Origin: Larix kaempferi
Taxonomy: Eukaryota > Streptophyta > Pinopsida > Pinales > Pinaceae
Assembly: GCA_027924585.1 (NCBI GenBank)
Contig: BSBM01000150.1
Coordinates: forward strand, 17,342,001-17,406,000
Reading direction: 5' to 3'
DNA length: 64,000 bases
Part shown: positions 12,407-23,752 of the stretch, piece after piece
How the letters are laid out: every line of letters starts with the position of its first letter
Position numbering within the stretch: position 1 is the first letter of the stretch
Translations under genes and position numbers: made by a program
Notes under the pieces: model-generated
Told to the model about the DNA's origin: nothing
Databases searched by the model: none
The model's input: the letters and a program-made list of their open reading frames with translations, nothing else

Positions 12407-13231
12407 ATGGTCGCCCCTTGTGATATTCTACTTAATAGTTCCAACTATTTCTCATGAAAATCTCATATGGAGGATGTTCTACGAAGTAGGGGACTTTTCA
12501 GAATTACAACAGGGAAAGAAAAAGAACCCACTGATGATGATAAGAAAATAAAATGAGCAAATAGATGTGATGAAGCTCGTGGATTGATTGGGATGTCAAT
12601 CTCTACTGATTTGCGATTCCACATATCTGGAATTGATGAACCTAATGCTGCTTGGGACAAGTTGGAAACTGTGTTTGGTAAACACAATGAAATTCGAGGT
12701 CATCAACTCGAAAATGAGTTGATTTCTTTAAATCCAAGTGACTTTTCATGCATTCAAGATTATTTATCTAAGTACAAAACTCTTAAACTCTTATGTGCAA
12801 AATGTAAGATTGAGAGGGAAGACAAACGGTGCATTTATCATATTCTTTCCAAACTTGGACCTGCATATTCTGTTTTTGTATCTACATTTTACTCTATGAA
12901 AGCATCCTTGAATGCAGCTAGCTATCAAGAGCCTAGTCTTAAATCCTTTTGTGATTCCCTGATTAGAGAACAAGATAAACTCATTCATCTTGGAATAATC
13001 AACAATGCAGATACATCTGGGAAAGCCTTATTGTCCCAACAGAAAGAAAAGTCCAAGCCTCCCAAGAAACAAAATTTTTGCAATAATAAGTCAAACAAGG
13101 GTCCCAAACCCTCTCAGTCAGCTCCTTCTTTAAAAAATGACAAAGGATCCAAGCCAAAAGGAAAGAAGACTTAGCGTCATTGCAACTATTGCGGGAAAGA
13201 TAATCATGATGAATCTAAGTGTTTCAAGAAG
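12407..13231 (+). pseudogene. gag: CopiaA gag
   Basis: Frame opens at ATG 12407 (MVAPCDILL) and is broken by TGA at 12455 and 12554 and TAG at 13172. The main block, 12584-13174, contains the copia Gag helices (AWDKLETVFGKHNEI; DYLSKYKTLKLLCAKCKI). A Lys/Ser-rich tail precedes a CX2CX4HX4C zinc knuckle just past the TAG (about 13178-13222: CNYC, GKDNH, DESKC). Gag and pol share one frame, as is usual in plant copia. Confidence 0.88.
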
Positions 13232-16200
13232 ATGGCAGCCTTGGAAGCAGCAATGAAGAAGCACCACATCAGCCTAGATTCGTCTTCAGAATCTACCTCT
13301 CATGGACATGCACTTTGTGCTTCTGGTTCTTCTTATAATGCATCATCTTCTTCTTTTTCAAATGAATGGTTCATTGATTCTGGAGCATCTTATCATATGG
13401 CTAAGGATCAAGCCATCTTTTCTACTATGCATGAATGTAACACCAAACAAATATTTGTTGGTGATGATAGATCTCTAAGTGTTGTAGGAGCTGGAACAGT
13501 TCCAGTAGATAATGGTCATTTTAGTGATGTACTATGTGTTCCAAGAATTTCCTGCAATTTGTTATCAGTCTATCAGATCACTCATTCTGGTGAAGGTAAA
13601 ACTGTGACCTTTACACCTCACCAAGTTGTAATCAAGGATTTTAAAAATCCTCAATAGGTCCTAGCTACCGGAATTGTTGATGATATTATCAGGTTGTACA
13701 AGGTTAACAACTTTGGGTCATCACCTTTCCCTTCAGTTTTTGTTGCTCATAGTGATAACTTGAGCAAACTTTGACATGAGCGATTTGGTCACTTAAATTA
13801 TCGCTCATTGCAACAACTATGTAAAGAAAATATGGTGACAGGTCTTCTGATGGTATCTTGCAGAGATGGTGTTTGTTCCGGTTGTGTACTTGGAAAACAT
13901 CATCGGGACAGTTTTGACAAACGTGCCTCTTGGCACGCCTCGGTTCCCTTGGAGCTTGTGCATAGTGACTTGTGTGGTCCTCTTCCATCTGCTTCCTTTT
14001 CTGGTTTCAAGTATTTCTTAACTTTCATTGATGATTACACCAGACGCAGTTGGGTTTATTTTCTAAAACTTAAGAGCGAAGTATTTAACATGTTCTTGGC
14101 CTACAAGGCCCTTGTTGAAAAACAATCTGGTCATCAAATTATTAAGTTAAGATATGACAATGGAGGAGAATATGTTAACAAACAGTTCACTACTTTCTGC
14201 ACTGAACAAGGCATCCAACAACAGCACACTGTTCCATATACACCACAACAAAATGGTGTAGCTGAGCGGAAGAACCGCACTTTAAAAGAAATGGCTAATT
14301 GTATGATCCAATCTAAGGGACTAAGTCTTCAATTTTGGGATGAAACCATAAATTGTGCAAATTACATAGTTAATCGCACCCCCACAAAAGCATTACAAGG
14401 TATAACACCGGAAGAAGCATGGAGTAAAATTAAACCTGATGTAAGTCACTTTCGTGTGTTTGGTAGTGAAGCATGGGCTCACATTCCGGATGAAAAACGG
14501 AAAGCATTGCAGCCTAAAAGTGAAAAGTGCATATTTGTTGGATATTCTGAAGATGTAAAAGGTTATAGACTTCTTCAACCACATTCTCATGCTATAATCA
14601 TTAGAAGAGATGTTAAATTTGATGAAAATCGCTTGGCCTGCGAGCCTAACTCGACGATTGTGCCATCTTTGGCCTGCGAGCCTGATTCGACATTTGTGCC
14701 TTCTTCTTCTTCTTCCAACTTCCTTGACAGGTTTCCAACTCCAGTTTCTGATGATGACAGTGAGGATGAAAATCCACCTCTGCCTGCTCATGTTCCTCCA
14801 GTTGCACCAGCGCAAGTGCTTCCTCGATGGGTCTGTTCAACATGTGAAGCAGCTGGTGATCTTGACGGTGATCCTAGGGATCAATGTCGAACACGTTCTC
14901 AGTTTCAGCGAGCCTCTTCTCTTTTGGCTCAAGTTTCCGAGAATCATGATCCAGAAACTTTTGCAGAAGCTTCAGGGAATCCAGATTGGGATGCAGCCAT
15001 GGATGAAGAATATCGTTCCTTAATGGCGAACGATACTTGGGATCTTGTACCTCTTCCAAAAGGAAGAAAACTTGTCAGATGTAAATGGGTCTACAGAACT
15101 AAGTATGCATCAGATGGAAGTGTTGAAAGACTTAAGGCAAGGTTAGTTGCCAAAGGTTTTTCTCAAGTTGAAGGGATTGAATACAATGAAACCTTTGCTC
15201 CCGTCGCCAAAATGAACTCCATCCACCTTGCTCTTTCCCTTGCAGCCTTACACAACTGGGAAGTCCATCAAATGGATGTCAAGTCTGCCTTCTTACATGG
15301 TGATTTACAGGAGGAAATTTACATGGAACAACCTCTTGGCTATGTTCAGAATAACTCTAGCCTTGTCTGCCACCTTAAGAAATCCTTATATGGCCTTAAG
15401 CAATCTCCTAGAGCTTGGTATGCCAAAATGGATAAATTTCTCCTTGACACTGGTTTTTCTAGATGCCATTCTGACCCCAACGTCTATAACAAGAAAGTAG
15501 GAAACCATCTCATCATACTTGTTCTATATGTTGATGACCTTATTCTTACTGGTAGTGACCCTAAGCTTATAACCCATGTGAAATCCAATCTTAAACAAAA
15601 TTTTGAAATGTCAGACTTAGGACATTTGCATTATTTTCTTGGTCTCCAAGTCCTACAAACCAAAGAATGAATCTTTCTTTCTCAGTCTAAGTATGCTTTT
15701 GACTTTCTTCGACGCTTTCACATGGAAGATTGTACACCAGCCCCTTCTCCCTTCCAGTCTGGAGTCAAACTTTCTGCCACTTGTACTTCACCTGAAGTAG
15801 ATGCCACCTTGTATCGTCAGCTTGTTGGTATTCTTTTATACTTGACTCATTCCCGTCCTGACCTTTCCTTTGTCGTTGGTCGAGTTTCCTGTTATATGCA
15901 GACACCTCATGAAAGTCACTAGAAAGCAGCTAAAAGAATACTTCGATATATTCGAGGTACAGTTCAGTTTGGGATTCATTACAGTACAGGGGGGAAACCT
16001 TTGTTAGTTGGTTTCACTGATTCAGATTGGGCCGGCGATCCTGATGATCGAAAGTCTACTGCAGGTTATGTTTTCAGTCTGGGATCTGGACCTATTACTT
16101 GGGCTTGTAAGAAACAACAAGCTCTTGCTCTTTCTTCAACAGAGGCAGAATATCGAGCAACAGTTAATGCCAGTCAGGAAGCTTTTGGCTTCCACAGATC

Positions 16201-16512
16201 CTTTCAGAGTTTGGATTCGAGCAGCAACAGCCTACTCCACTTTGGTGCGACAATCAAAGTGCCATCAAGCTTGCCAAAGATCCCGTTCTACATCAACGTA
16301 GCAAACACATTGACCTACATATGCACTTCATCAGAAATCTTGTTCATGATCGTGTTCTTGAAGTGCTCTTTTGCCCTATAGAAGATCAAGTTGCAGACAT
16401 CTTCACCAAGTCTCTTACAGAAGCGAAGTTTTCTAAACTTCGATCTATGTTAGGAGTTCAGGAACTTGTCATTAAGGGGGGATACGCTCTAATGCCTCCT
16501 TCCTTCTCCTAA
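13232..16512 (+). pseudogene. pol: CopiaA pol: protease, integrase, RT, RNase H
   Basis: Protease: WFIDSGASYHM with catalytic DSG at 13376-13384. GAG-pre-integrase: HERFGHLNYRSL at about 13775. Integrase catalytic residues lie in HSDLCGP, YDNGGEY and QQNGVAERKNRT (about 13960-14280). RT spans about 14980-15660 with KWVYRTK, APVAKM, QMDVKSAFLHGDL and YVDD at 15527-15538. RNase H follows to about 16400 with GFTDSDWAGD and SSTEAEY. Nonsense codons: 13655 TAG, 13772 TGA, 15668 TGA, 15920 TAG. A 1-bp loss near 16185 shifts RNase H into the frame that ends at 16512. The order protease-IN-RT-RH defines copia. Confidence 0.95.
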
Positions 16513-16556
16513 TAGTGTCACTTTGTAAATCCTTCAATCCTATCCCAAGTTGTTCT

Positions 16557-16566
16557 TAAGGGGGGA
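16557..16566 (+). other. CopiaA polypurine tract
   Basis: AAGGGGGGA directly precedes the 3' LTR and would prime plus-strand synthesis. A near-identical ATTAAGGGGGGATA lies upstream at 16471-16484, at the end of pol. Confidence 0.85.
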
Positions 16567-17024
16567 TGTTAGGATATTTAGACACTTAGGAGTTAGTTAA
16601 GATCAACTTGTGTAATATATCCGTTAGGGATAGTGTGTTTCTTTAGTATGCATTAGTATGCATTTGTAAATACTTAATCCGACGGTCACGATATGTTTCC
16701 GACATAGAGTGATCCGACGGCTCAACTTCTCTTAGATCAAACCTAACCTTGATCCGTGGCTTAACACCCGATTGGTCCATGATCTCTATTTAAAGAGCAT
16801 GGAGGGTCATTGTTTAGTTGATCGATTATGAGAAGCTCATTTGTAACTTTCTTTCTTTGCATAATAAATTGTCCCGTAGAATCTATTTGGACGGGGCCGT
16901 GGAGTGTTTCCCTCAAGAGGGTTTAAACCACGTCAAAACATCAATGTGTTGATCTGTGATCTGTTTGTGTGAAGTGGTTGCTCTTGGTGTTTGGTCCTTT
17001 GGTAGTACCCTATGTACCCGAACA
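16567..17024 (+). repeat. CopiaA 3' LTR
   Basis: 458 bp, partner of 10798-11255, followed by the right TSD ATTTT (17025-17029). The TATA-like site is at 16787-16794. Confidence 0.97.
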
Positions 17025-17029
17025 ATTTT

Positions 17030-18780
17030 GGAAGCCATGATGGGCCTGGACTAGCCATGGGAACATATGCATCACAGGTCTTACCTACTTCTAAACTTAG
17101 ACAGGATAGAGAGAGGAGAATTCTCTATGAGACCTGGTGGACTTGTTGATTTATCATCTTTTCCTTCTACTTCAAGACCTGTTTACGCTGTAGGGAATAT
17201 GGCTAATATATCGAGAACAATCCCGATTAAAATTTCCACCAAACCCGGGTCGTAGAAAACATTTTTATTGGTGCAGACTGTTCTCTAGAAGAGATCGCTG
17301 TGTATACCAAGATTTTTAAAGAATTCCATGACATTTTTGCCTGGTCTTATGAGGAGATGCCAGGTATCGATCCAGCCATAGTTGAGCATGTCATCACTAC
17401 ACACCCTAATGCAAAACCTGTGAGACAAAAGCTCCATCTTGTGAATCCTCAAAAAGCGGCCGCCATTAAGGAGGAGGTTTAAAAGTTGCTTAGAGCTGGA
17501 TTTATCTACCCGATTGACATGACAGAATGGGTTTCAAACCCTATTCCGGTTGATAAGAAGCAAGGTACCATACGAGTCTGTACCAATTTCCGGGACTTGA
17601 ATAAAGCTTGTCCAAAAGATAACTATCCCACACCATTTATCGACCAGATCATAGATGCCTGTGCGGGACACGAGATGTTTTCTTTCATGGATGGATTTTC
17701 AGGATATAATCAAACTTGAAGATAAACACAAAACAACTTTCATTTTCCCGTGGGGAACCTTTGCGTATCGGAAGATGCCGTTTGGCTTAAAGAATGCTGG
17801 AGCTACCTTCCAGTGAGATATGAATTTTGCTTTTCACGATATCAAACACATAGTTGAACCTTACTTAGATGACCTCCCGGTGCGATCTCGGAAGAGACGG
17901 GATCATCCAGCTCATTTGAGACTTGTGTTTGAAAGATGTAGACAATATAAGATTCGATTGAATCCAAATAAGTGCGTTTTCTGCGTCGAATCAGGACATT
18001 TACTGGGTTTTATTGTATCCAGTCATGGTATAATGGTTGACCCGTTAAAAGTTGAGGTGATTGTAAATCTGCCTCCTCCTCGCACCTTGCAACAACTCTA
18101 AAGTCTGCAAGGCATGTCTAACTTCCTGCAACGCTTTATCATAAACTATGCTAAGATCACAATTTATGAGACTGCTTAAACAAGATACCTACTTCTTGTG
18201 GGATGAGGCTACTCAAGCATCATTTGAGGCCTTGAAAAAGGCACTACTTTCAGCCCCCTTATTGAGCTCGTCGGACTATGGAAAAGATTTTCCTTTATAT
18301 CTAGAGGCGTCTCTTAATACAATTGGCATAGCACTAGTTTAGGAGGACGACACACTCCAAGAGCATGTTGTTTACTATCTTTCTCGCGCATTGATAGCTC
18401 CTGAGGTTAAATATTCGCATGTTGAGAAGTTAGCACTTGCTGCGGTCTATGCGGTATAGAGGCTTCGTCATTACATACTTTTACGAACAACTACTGTGAT
18501 AGAAGAATTCAATCCTTTTCAGTATGTTCTCAATCGACGCATCATCGGTGGGAAGTACAATAAATGGATTGTAATCTTACAAGAGTTCAATTTGGTCTTT
18601 CAATCGGCCAAGTCGAAGAAATCACTAGTGTTCTCTGAGTTAATCTCAGAGTTTTCGAGTGACTTAGAGCATATCGAGGAAGAATCATCATTCCCGGATG
18701 AACATATATTCCTTATCGCTTCCTATGACCCATGGTACGGGGATATATTAGCATATCTCCAGACTTTGAGGTGTCCTACC
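17030..18780 (+). pseudogene. pol: Tat1 reverse transcriptase and RNase H
   Basis: Continues the Tat1 protease ORF after CopiaA. FAWSYEEMPGIDP (about 17337) precedes the RT fingers; WVSNPIPVDKK and VCTNFRDLNKACPKDNYP at about 17530-17630 are the palm. An indel near 17713 shifts the frame. MPFGLKNAGATFQ and catalytic YLDD (17862-17873) follow. A second frameshift lies near 18160. The RNase H is degenerate, with FLWDEATQASFEALK (about 18200) and YLSRALIAPEVKYSHVEK (about 18377); the LYLEAS segment lacks the usual Asp. Stops at 17480, 17719, 18099 and 18340 break the frame. The RT motifs are those of Ty3/gypsy. Confidence 0.93.
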
Positions 18781-19976
18781 ACTTTTTCTAGAGAAGAACG
18801 ACGCAAACTGAAAAGTCATGCGAAAAACTATCTCACCATCTCTGATACTTTGTACAGACGTGGGGTAGATTCCATCTTATGACGCTGTTTGACTTTGGAA
18901 GAAGCAGAATCAGTATTGAATGATGCCCACAATGGAGCTTGTGGGGGTCATCTTTCTGGGTTGCCAACAGGCTAGAAAATACTGCGTGCTGGGTATTTTT
19001 GGCTCACAATCTTTAAAGATTGTGTGGAAGCTATGAAACGCTACCGTCTCTGTCAGTTTTTCACCAGGAAAATGAGAGCACATCCAGCTCCTCTTCATCC
19101 TGTAATTACTGTAGGTCCCTTCACAAAATGGGGGGTTTATTATAATACTTGCAATCCAGTTTCGGTTGGAGGACATCATTACATCATCCTTGCCATCGAC
19201 TACTTCACCAAGTGGGCCGAGGCAATGCCTACTGTCAAGGCAAATGGAGAAACTGCCGCTTATTTTGTATTCAATCAGATTATTGCAAGGTTCAACATAC
19301 CCAAAGAGATTGTGACTGATCACAGCAGTCATTTCCAGAATAGCATGATGACCGATCTGTATACAATGTTAGGTTTTCGGCAAGAACATTCATCTTCATA
19401 TTATCCACAGGCGAATGGACAAGTCGAGGCAGTTAACAAAAATTTAAAGGTAATTCTGCAAAGAACTTTTAATGCCAGTCAAAATAACTGGCACATCATG
19501 CTATACCCTGCTCTTTGGGCTTACCAAGTGAATGTAAAGACTGCTACTGGGTTCTCTCCCTTCCATCTTGTGCATGGGATAGAAGCAATCGTTCCGATTG
19601 AATGCGAGATTCCTTTGTTAAAACTGTCTGTTCAATTACTATTGGATACTTCAGGACTGGAAGAACGTTTGTTGCATTTAGAGCATCTAGATGAGCAGCG
19701 CCGCGACATGCTCACAGCAAATGAAGTTCATAAGAAATGATTCAAAGGACAATATGACAAGTCTGTCATACCTAGGGTGTTCCTTGAAGGAGATCTTGTT
19801 CTAATTTGGGATCAGGACAAGGAACCTCTAGGACCTGGCAAGTTCAAGTCCATGTGGCTCGAGCCTTACATAATCTCTAAAGTATTGAAGAAGGGTTCTT
19901 GCGAGCTAGTAGACTATGAGGGTAATAAGCTTCCTGAGCCTAGAAATGGGCTCTACCTGAAGAAGTACTATGCTTA
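18781..19976 (+). pseudogene. pol: Tat1 integrase
   Basis: The zinc-binding HHCC domain is recognisable (NGACGGHLSG at about 18930, CQ-type region at about 19050) with stops at 18880 and 18974. The catalytic core has Asp in AIDYFTKW (19198), Asp in VTDHSSHF (19318) and Glu in QVEAVNK (19426). The second Asp and the Glu are separated by 35 residues, the DD35E spacing. The C-terminal domain ends in the NGLYLKKYYA motif also seen in Tat2 (ends NGIYLKRYYA). A TGA at 19738 breaks the C-terminal part. The domain inserts the cDNA into the host chromosome. Confidence 0.93.
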
Positions 19977-20047
19977 GGCAGTTGTGCTTTTTCTTGTAAC
20001 ATAGTTGTATATTTCGTAGAGCTAGTTTTTGCTGAAGTTAACCTTAT

Positions 20048-20497
20048 GTGTGTCTTCATTTCATGTATCAGATGTCGAATGAACATTTCTTAGGATTTGC
20101 CAATGGCGCCAGTCACCCACCCGACAGTTGGCTTCAACAGCTTGGGTCATTTACTTACCAGCTGACCAACTGGTTTCTTCAGGGGGGGGTTTGTTTGGGT
20201 CCCACTACGAACAATGTTGCTGAGTACGGTGTGGTTATAGAACTTCTCTGAGATGCTCTTATTCATGGTAATTCACGTTTGGAGGTAAGACTTGATTCAC
20301 AACTAGTTGTATTTCAGTTAACGGGTGTTTACCATATTAAAGATCCTGTGTTGCTACGACAGTTTTTGCGAGTTAGATTATTGGAAACACAGTTTGATTC
20401 GATTATATATCAACACATTCCAAGAAATTTAAATGCATTAGCTAATTCATTTTCAAATTATGTTTTAGATTTCCATTTGTATCATACACTTCCATAA
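20048..20497 (+). pseudogene. Tat1 second RNase H, separate ORF after integrase
   Basis: The ORF starts with an ATG right after TCATGTATCAG, a plausible 3' splice site. Its fold motifs are GFANGASHPP (first catalytic Asp replaced by Asn), NVAEYGVV (Glu), RLDSQLVV (Asp) and QHIPRNLNALANSF near the C terminus. A TGA at 20249 replaces a CGA codon. The homologous Tat2 ORF (46779-47212, minus) has the intact FADGA. An extra RNase H besides the one fused to RT is an established trait of plant Tat elements. Here it lies downstream of integrase. In this copy it is dead. Confidence 0.85.
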
Positions 20498-20674
20498 ACA
20501 ACATTTCACACATGAAGTTCAAACACATACACATGTAAATAACCGATACTGTATATATATACGATACTGTATCAAAAAATATATGAGTTTTGGATCACAA
20601 GTCTATCACAAGTCATGTCATAAAGTACAAAACTGGGCTCAGTGGCCTCAAAATATACATAAAGTATCCATCTC

Positions 20675-21912
20675 CTACAGAGAAGGAGGGGCCTCATCAT
20701 CATCTACAACATCCTGATAACATATGACCAACCTAGCTATCTTCCGCAGCACCCTAAGCCATGCTGGGGGAACCCCAACTACATCTTCCTGCATATCAAT
20801 AGGTATTTGATCCATGCGACATGCAGGAACATCATGAGTCAACTGACTTGCTTTCCGCTCTATGGTCCCTAACATAGCATCAGCTACACCAACATCTGCT
20901 GGCCTCATGAAGATAGTAGGATGTCCCTCGGGACGAACAGGCCCAATATCTGCATATGACACTTATTTAGTACTTCAAAATTCATTCATAAAAATCATAT
21001 AATTGAAAATTTGAAAAAATTAAATAATTCTCAAAGTAAAAACATACCAATATCTCCCCAGGCACCACCTGGAGGAAGCACCAGCTTTGGATAATGGTGG
21101 AAGTCCAATCCAACATACGGAAACTGCTCGAATGCCAGCACCTGTCTCTCCCACCACCCCCAGAAATCATCAATATGATAGCAAAAGTGACTTTCACCAC
21201 CACCCTAGCGGAGAAAAATGTCAAACCAGCGGCCCAATCTCAGCTCACGAGGATTGGCTGGAGGTAGAGGCATGCCCAAGCTAAGAGCAGGTACCCTCTC
21301 AAAAAAGAAGGTACACAAAATGCTGTCATATCCAAAGTTCTTCATACGCCCAGACTTACAACCCGTGAGTTGAAGCTTCATATTTGCCAATAAACTAGTG
21401 CACTAGTCATACACATGTCCCTGCAAGCATCTAACACCAATATGCATGGAATGCCTCAAAGCTAGGTGTTGTGTGGCACTCCCCGCCATGCGGTTCAGCA
21501 TACTCACAATAACCTTTAGAGGGAGGCTTTCAATGGTAGAAATTAGGATTTGAATTCCTAATTTCTCAGCCCCTGCCACACAGTATGCATTCAAATATTC
21601 TTGCACCGTTGTAGAAGCCACATTGCGAGAATATACTTTCAAATTTACCACATATCCCCTTTTGGAGAGTCCGGTAATGAAGTATATTTCGTCAACAGTA
21701 AGGTCCAGGGTTTGTCCTCGGATATCAGATGCATTGGCATCTACATCCCAGTATTGAACGAGTCTTTGAAGCAATCGATTGAGTGCCCTCATGTTCACGG
21801 TTCGGTAAAACTTTAACAAACCACATCTTCGGAGTGCATGGGGAGTGGCTGGGTCTTGCATTGCCACCCTATCCATCTCCTCATGTTCTCTCTCCCTCCA
21901 AATAAGCACCAT
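20675..21912 (-). pseudogene. Opposite-strand two-exon gene of Tat1 (plant-mobile-domain-like)
   Basis: Exon 1 is 21912-21048 and exon 2 is 20949-20675. A predicted 98-bp intron (20950-21047) has donor GTATGT and acceptor ATATGCAG. Joining gives one frame of 380 codons with stop (WGDI then D-IGPVRPEG). Exon 1 has RRCGLLKFYRTV, LLQRLVQYWD, LDLTVDEIYFITGLSKRG, reminiscent of the plant mobile domain (GLL...L..W...GE.TITLEDV..LLGLP.G). TAG stops at 21403 and 21205 are the only breaks. The homologue in Tat2 aligns over the whole length, exon 2 included. The gene lies opposite to and downstream of Tat1 pol. Opposite-strand ORFs are known in Tat relatives; function unknown. The intron is on the strand not copied as genomic RNA, so retrotransposition would not remove it. 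Confidence 0.7.
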
Positions 21913-21970
21913 CCTTCCACAAAATTGTCAATTTTTAGCATCTCGACACTTTTTTTAACATGTTCAGGGG

Positions 21971-22082
21971 TGTGCGCTACTGTATAAGCCACACAGTCAC
22001 GCATGAGCGCTACTATGTAGAAGCAGAGTAGTGCATACCTCCAGTATGCGCCACTTTGCCTACTGCAGAGTAGCGCACACGC
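21971..22082. promoter_or_regulatory. GCGCTACT motif cluster upstream of the opposite-strand gene
   Basis: Copies at 21971-21983 (TGTGCGCTACTGT), 22003-22016 (ATGAGCGCTACTAT), 22026-22038 (inverted), 22043-22058 and 22065-22082 (GAGTAGCGCACACGC, inverted). The cluster begins about 60 bp upstream of the predicted ATG and is the third Tat1 site with this motif. Confidence 0.75.
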
Positions 22083-22589
22083 TTCTCACGATGTGAGCAT
22101 GGCCTTAAAAATGATTTTAAACTCAAAAATTGACAAATAACCAATGGAAATGCAAGTTAGGATGAATTCAACTTACTTGGTGGAGGCAAAATGTTGATTG
22201 GTTGCTTGATTTGATCGCCACGGAGGATTGAAATACAAGGGTTTGCTCCAAATTTTTCTTTCCCTACAAAACCAAAATGAAATTTGAGTTTTAATTTTGA
22301 AATTACATATATGAATTTGTGTTTAAATTTTTACCCACTTTGGTAAAATATCTATAGTTGCAAATTCTACCAATTTGTTCTATTTAATCAATTAATAGCT
22401 ACATATGGTATTATGGTAATTTCACCCAATGGTTCTCATTTTTTCACTAAAATTTTGTAGGATCAATCCTTTAAGACTAATTTTCTTGATGATAGACCTT
22501 CTCAACTAGCTCATAGTTAAAATTTACATATCATTTAAGAATTTTTGTCACGATTACTAACATATTTGTTGAAGTCCTAGTTTTGGCAG
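22083..22589 (+). other. Tat1 3' region before CopiaB
   Basis: AT-rich, no ORF recognised. It is the upstream flank of the opposite-strand gene and resumes at 29589 after CopiaB. GGCAG at 22585-22589 is the left CopiaB TSD. Confidence 0.6.
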
Positions 22590-23180
22590 TGTTGATGTAT
22601 ATGTAACTTCGGAATGTATTTCATCTATATTTATTGTACCCTTATTAGAGATGTGTTATTCCTCTATAAGGAAGTGTCGTCATGTGGATTGACAAGTGTC
22701 GCAAGTGTGTGTACTTGCTGATGCATTATTAGACCACCATGTGGGGTCGGCCCTGAATTATATATATTATAATGTGGATGTACCTAGCTAGACAAGTCGA
22801 CCCCATAAGGTCACTGGGAAAACATATTAGTATAAATAGAGATCAAGTGATCTCTATTTAGATCACTCGGAAAAGTATCTCACTCCCACTCAAAAAGTGG
22901 CACACTAGTGAGGAGGAGGATCATCTGCTACTAGGAGACTATCTCAGTGTATTTTGGTTTTACTTTGGTTGAGCCATTGCTCTCTCTATCTCTGAGGAAG
23001 TTGTGGGGTTTTTCACCTTAGGGTTTTCCCTACGAAAACTCTGTGTCTCTTGTCTCTCATGCTTTTGATTATTGTGATGCTTGTCATGCTTATTGTGATT
23101 GTCATGCATTGATATACTGTATATGTTATTCTCTCAGCAAAGATCCTAGAGTATTGAGAATTAATGCTCAAAATTTAACA
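22590..23180 (+). repeat. CopiaB 5' LTR
   Basis: TGTTGATGTATATG...AAATTTAACA. TATAAATA at 22831-22838 overlaps a perfect 12-bp inverted repeat (arms 22834-22845 and 22848-22859), conserved in the other LTR. Confidence 0.96.
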
Positions 23181-23192
23181 TGGTATCAGAGC
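23181..23192 (+). other. CopiaB primer-binding site (initiator Met tRNA)
   Basis: TGGTATCAGAGC abuts the LTR end, identical to that of CopiaA. The leader 23193-23752 that follows shows no gene. Confidence 0.95.
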
Positions 23193-23752
23193 TAACCTGA
23201 GAAGAAGACATTTTGTAGTGATGGAAACTTGAGTTTCTTGTTTATTGGGTTTCTCTCCACAGATTTTGGAAAAACAGTATAGTATATTGACTCTACTCAT
23301 CAAGGCGCATCTATATGTCCAATCAGAATTCAATTTCGAGCATTTTCAGATTTGGCCCTAAAAATTAGGGTTTCCACAAAAATAGGAATTTCTAGAATCT
23401 GAAGAAATAGCTGGAATCTCCTTGCAAAAATCTAAGTTTAGAGCTTTGGATCGATATTTTGGCTGGGTAGATCTCCAGGAAACTCAAACCCTAATTTAGG
23501 TCTCTCCCTAATGAACCCGGGAGGACAAAAAGTCAAATTTGAAGGTAAAACTTTGTTGATCTCAAATTCTGAATGCACCAGGCTGATCAACTCATCAAAG
23601 CGCATCTTTCTATCTTTTCAGAAATTTGAAATTCACATTTTGAATTTTTAGGGTTTTTTCGACAAATCCTAATGCGGGACCAGATCCATTTTTCAGCATT
23701 TCAAGTGGTAAGACCTAAATCTTTTCTATTTCCATTTGAAGTACTCTTAAAG

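Larger units (their letters stand above)
10798..17024 (+). mobile_element. CopiaA: complete Ty1/copia element inside Tat1 pol
   Basis: Identical-length LTRs of 458 bp (10798-11255, 16567-17024) differ at about 12 positions by eye. TSD ATTTT is at 10793-10797 and 17025-17029. PBS TGGTATCAGAGC directly follows the 5' LTR and a polypurine tract precedes the 3' LTR. Protease, integrase, RT and RNase H come in copia order. Removing the element and one TSD makes Tat1 continuous across the site. It is younger than Tat1, because it interrupts it and its LTRs are more alike. Confidence 0.97.

Noticed and set aside
13704-15059. Minus-strand ORFs opposite CopiaA pol
   Set aside because: Shadows of the well-supported integrase and RT frame on the plus strand.
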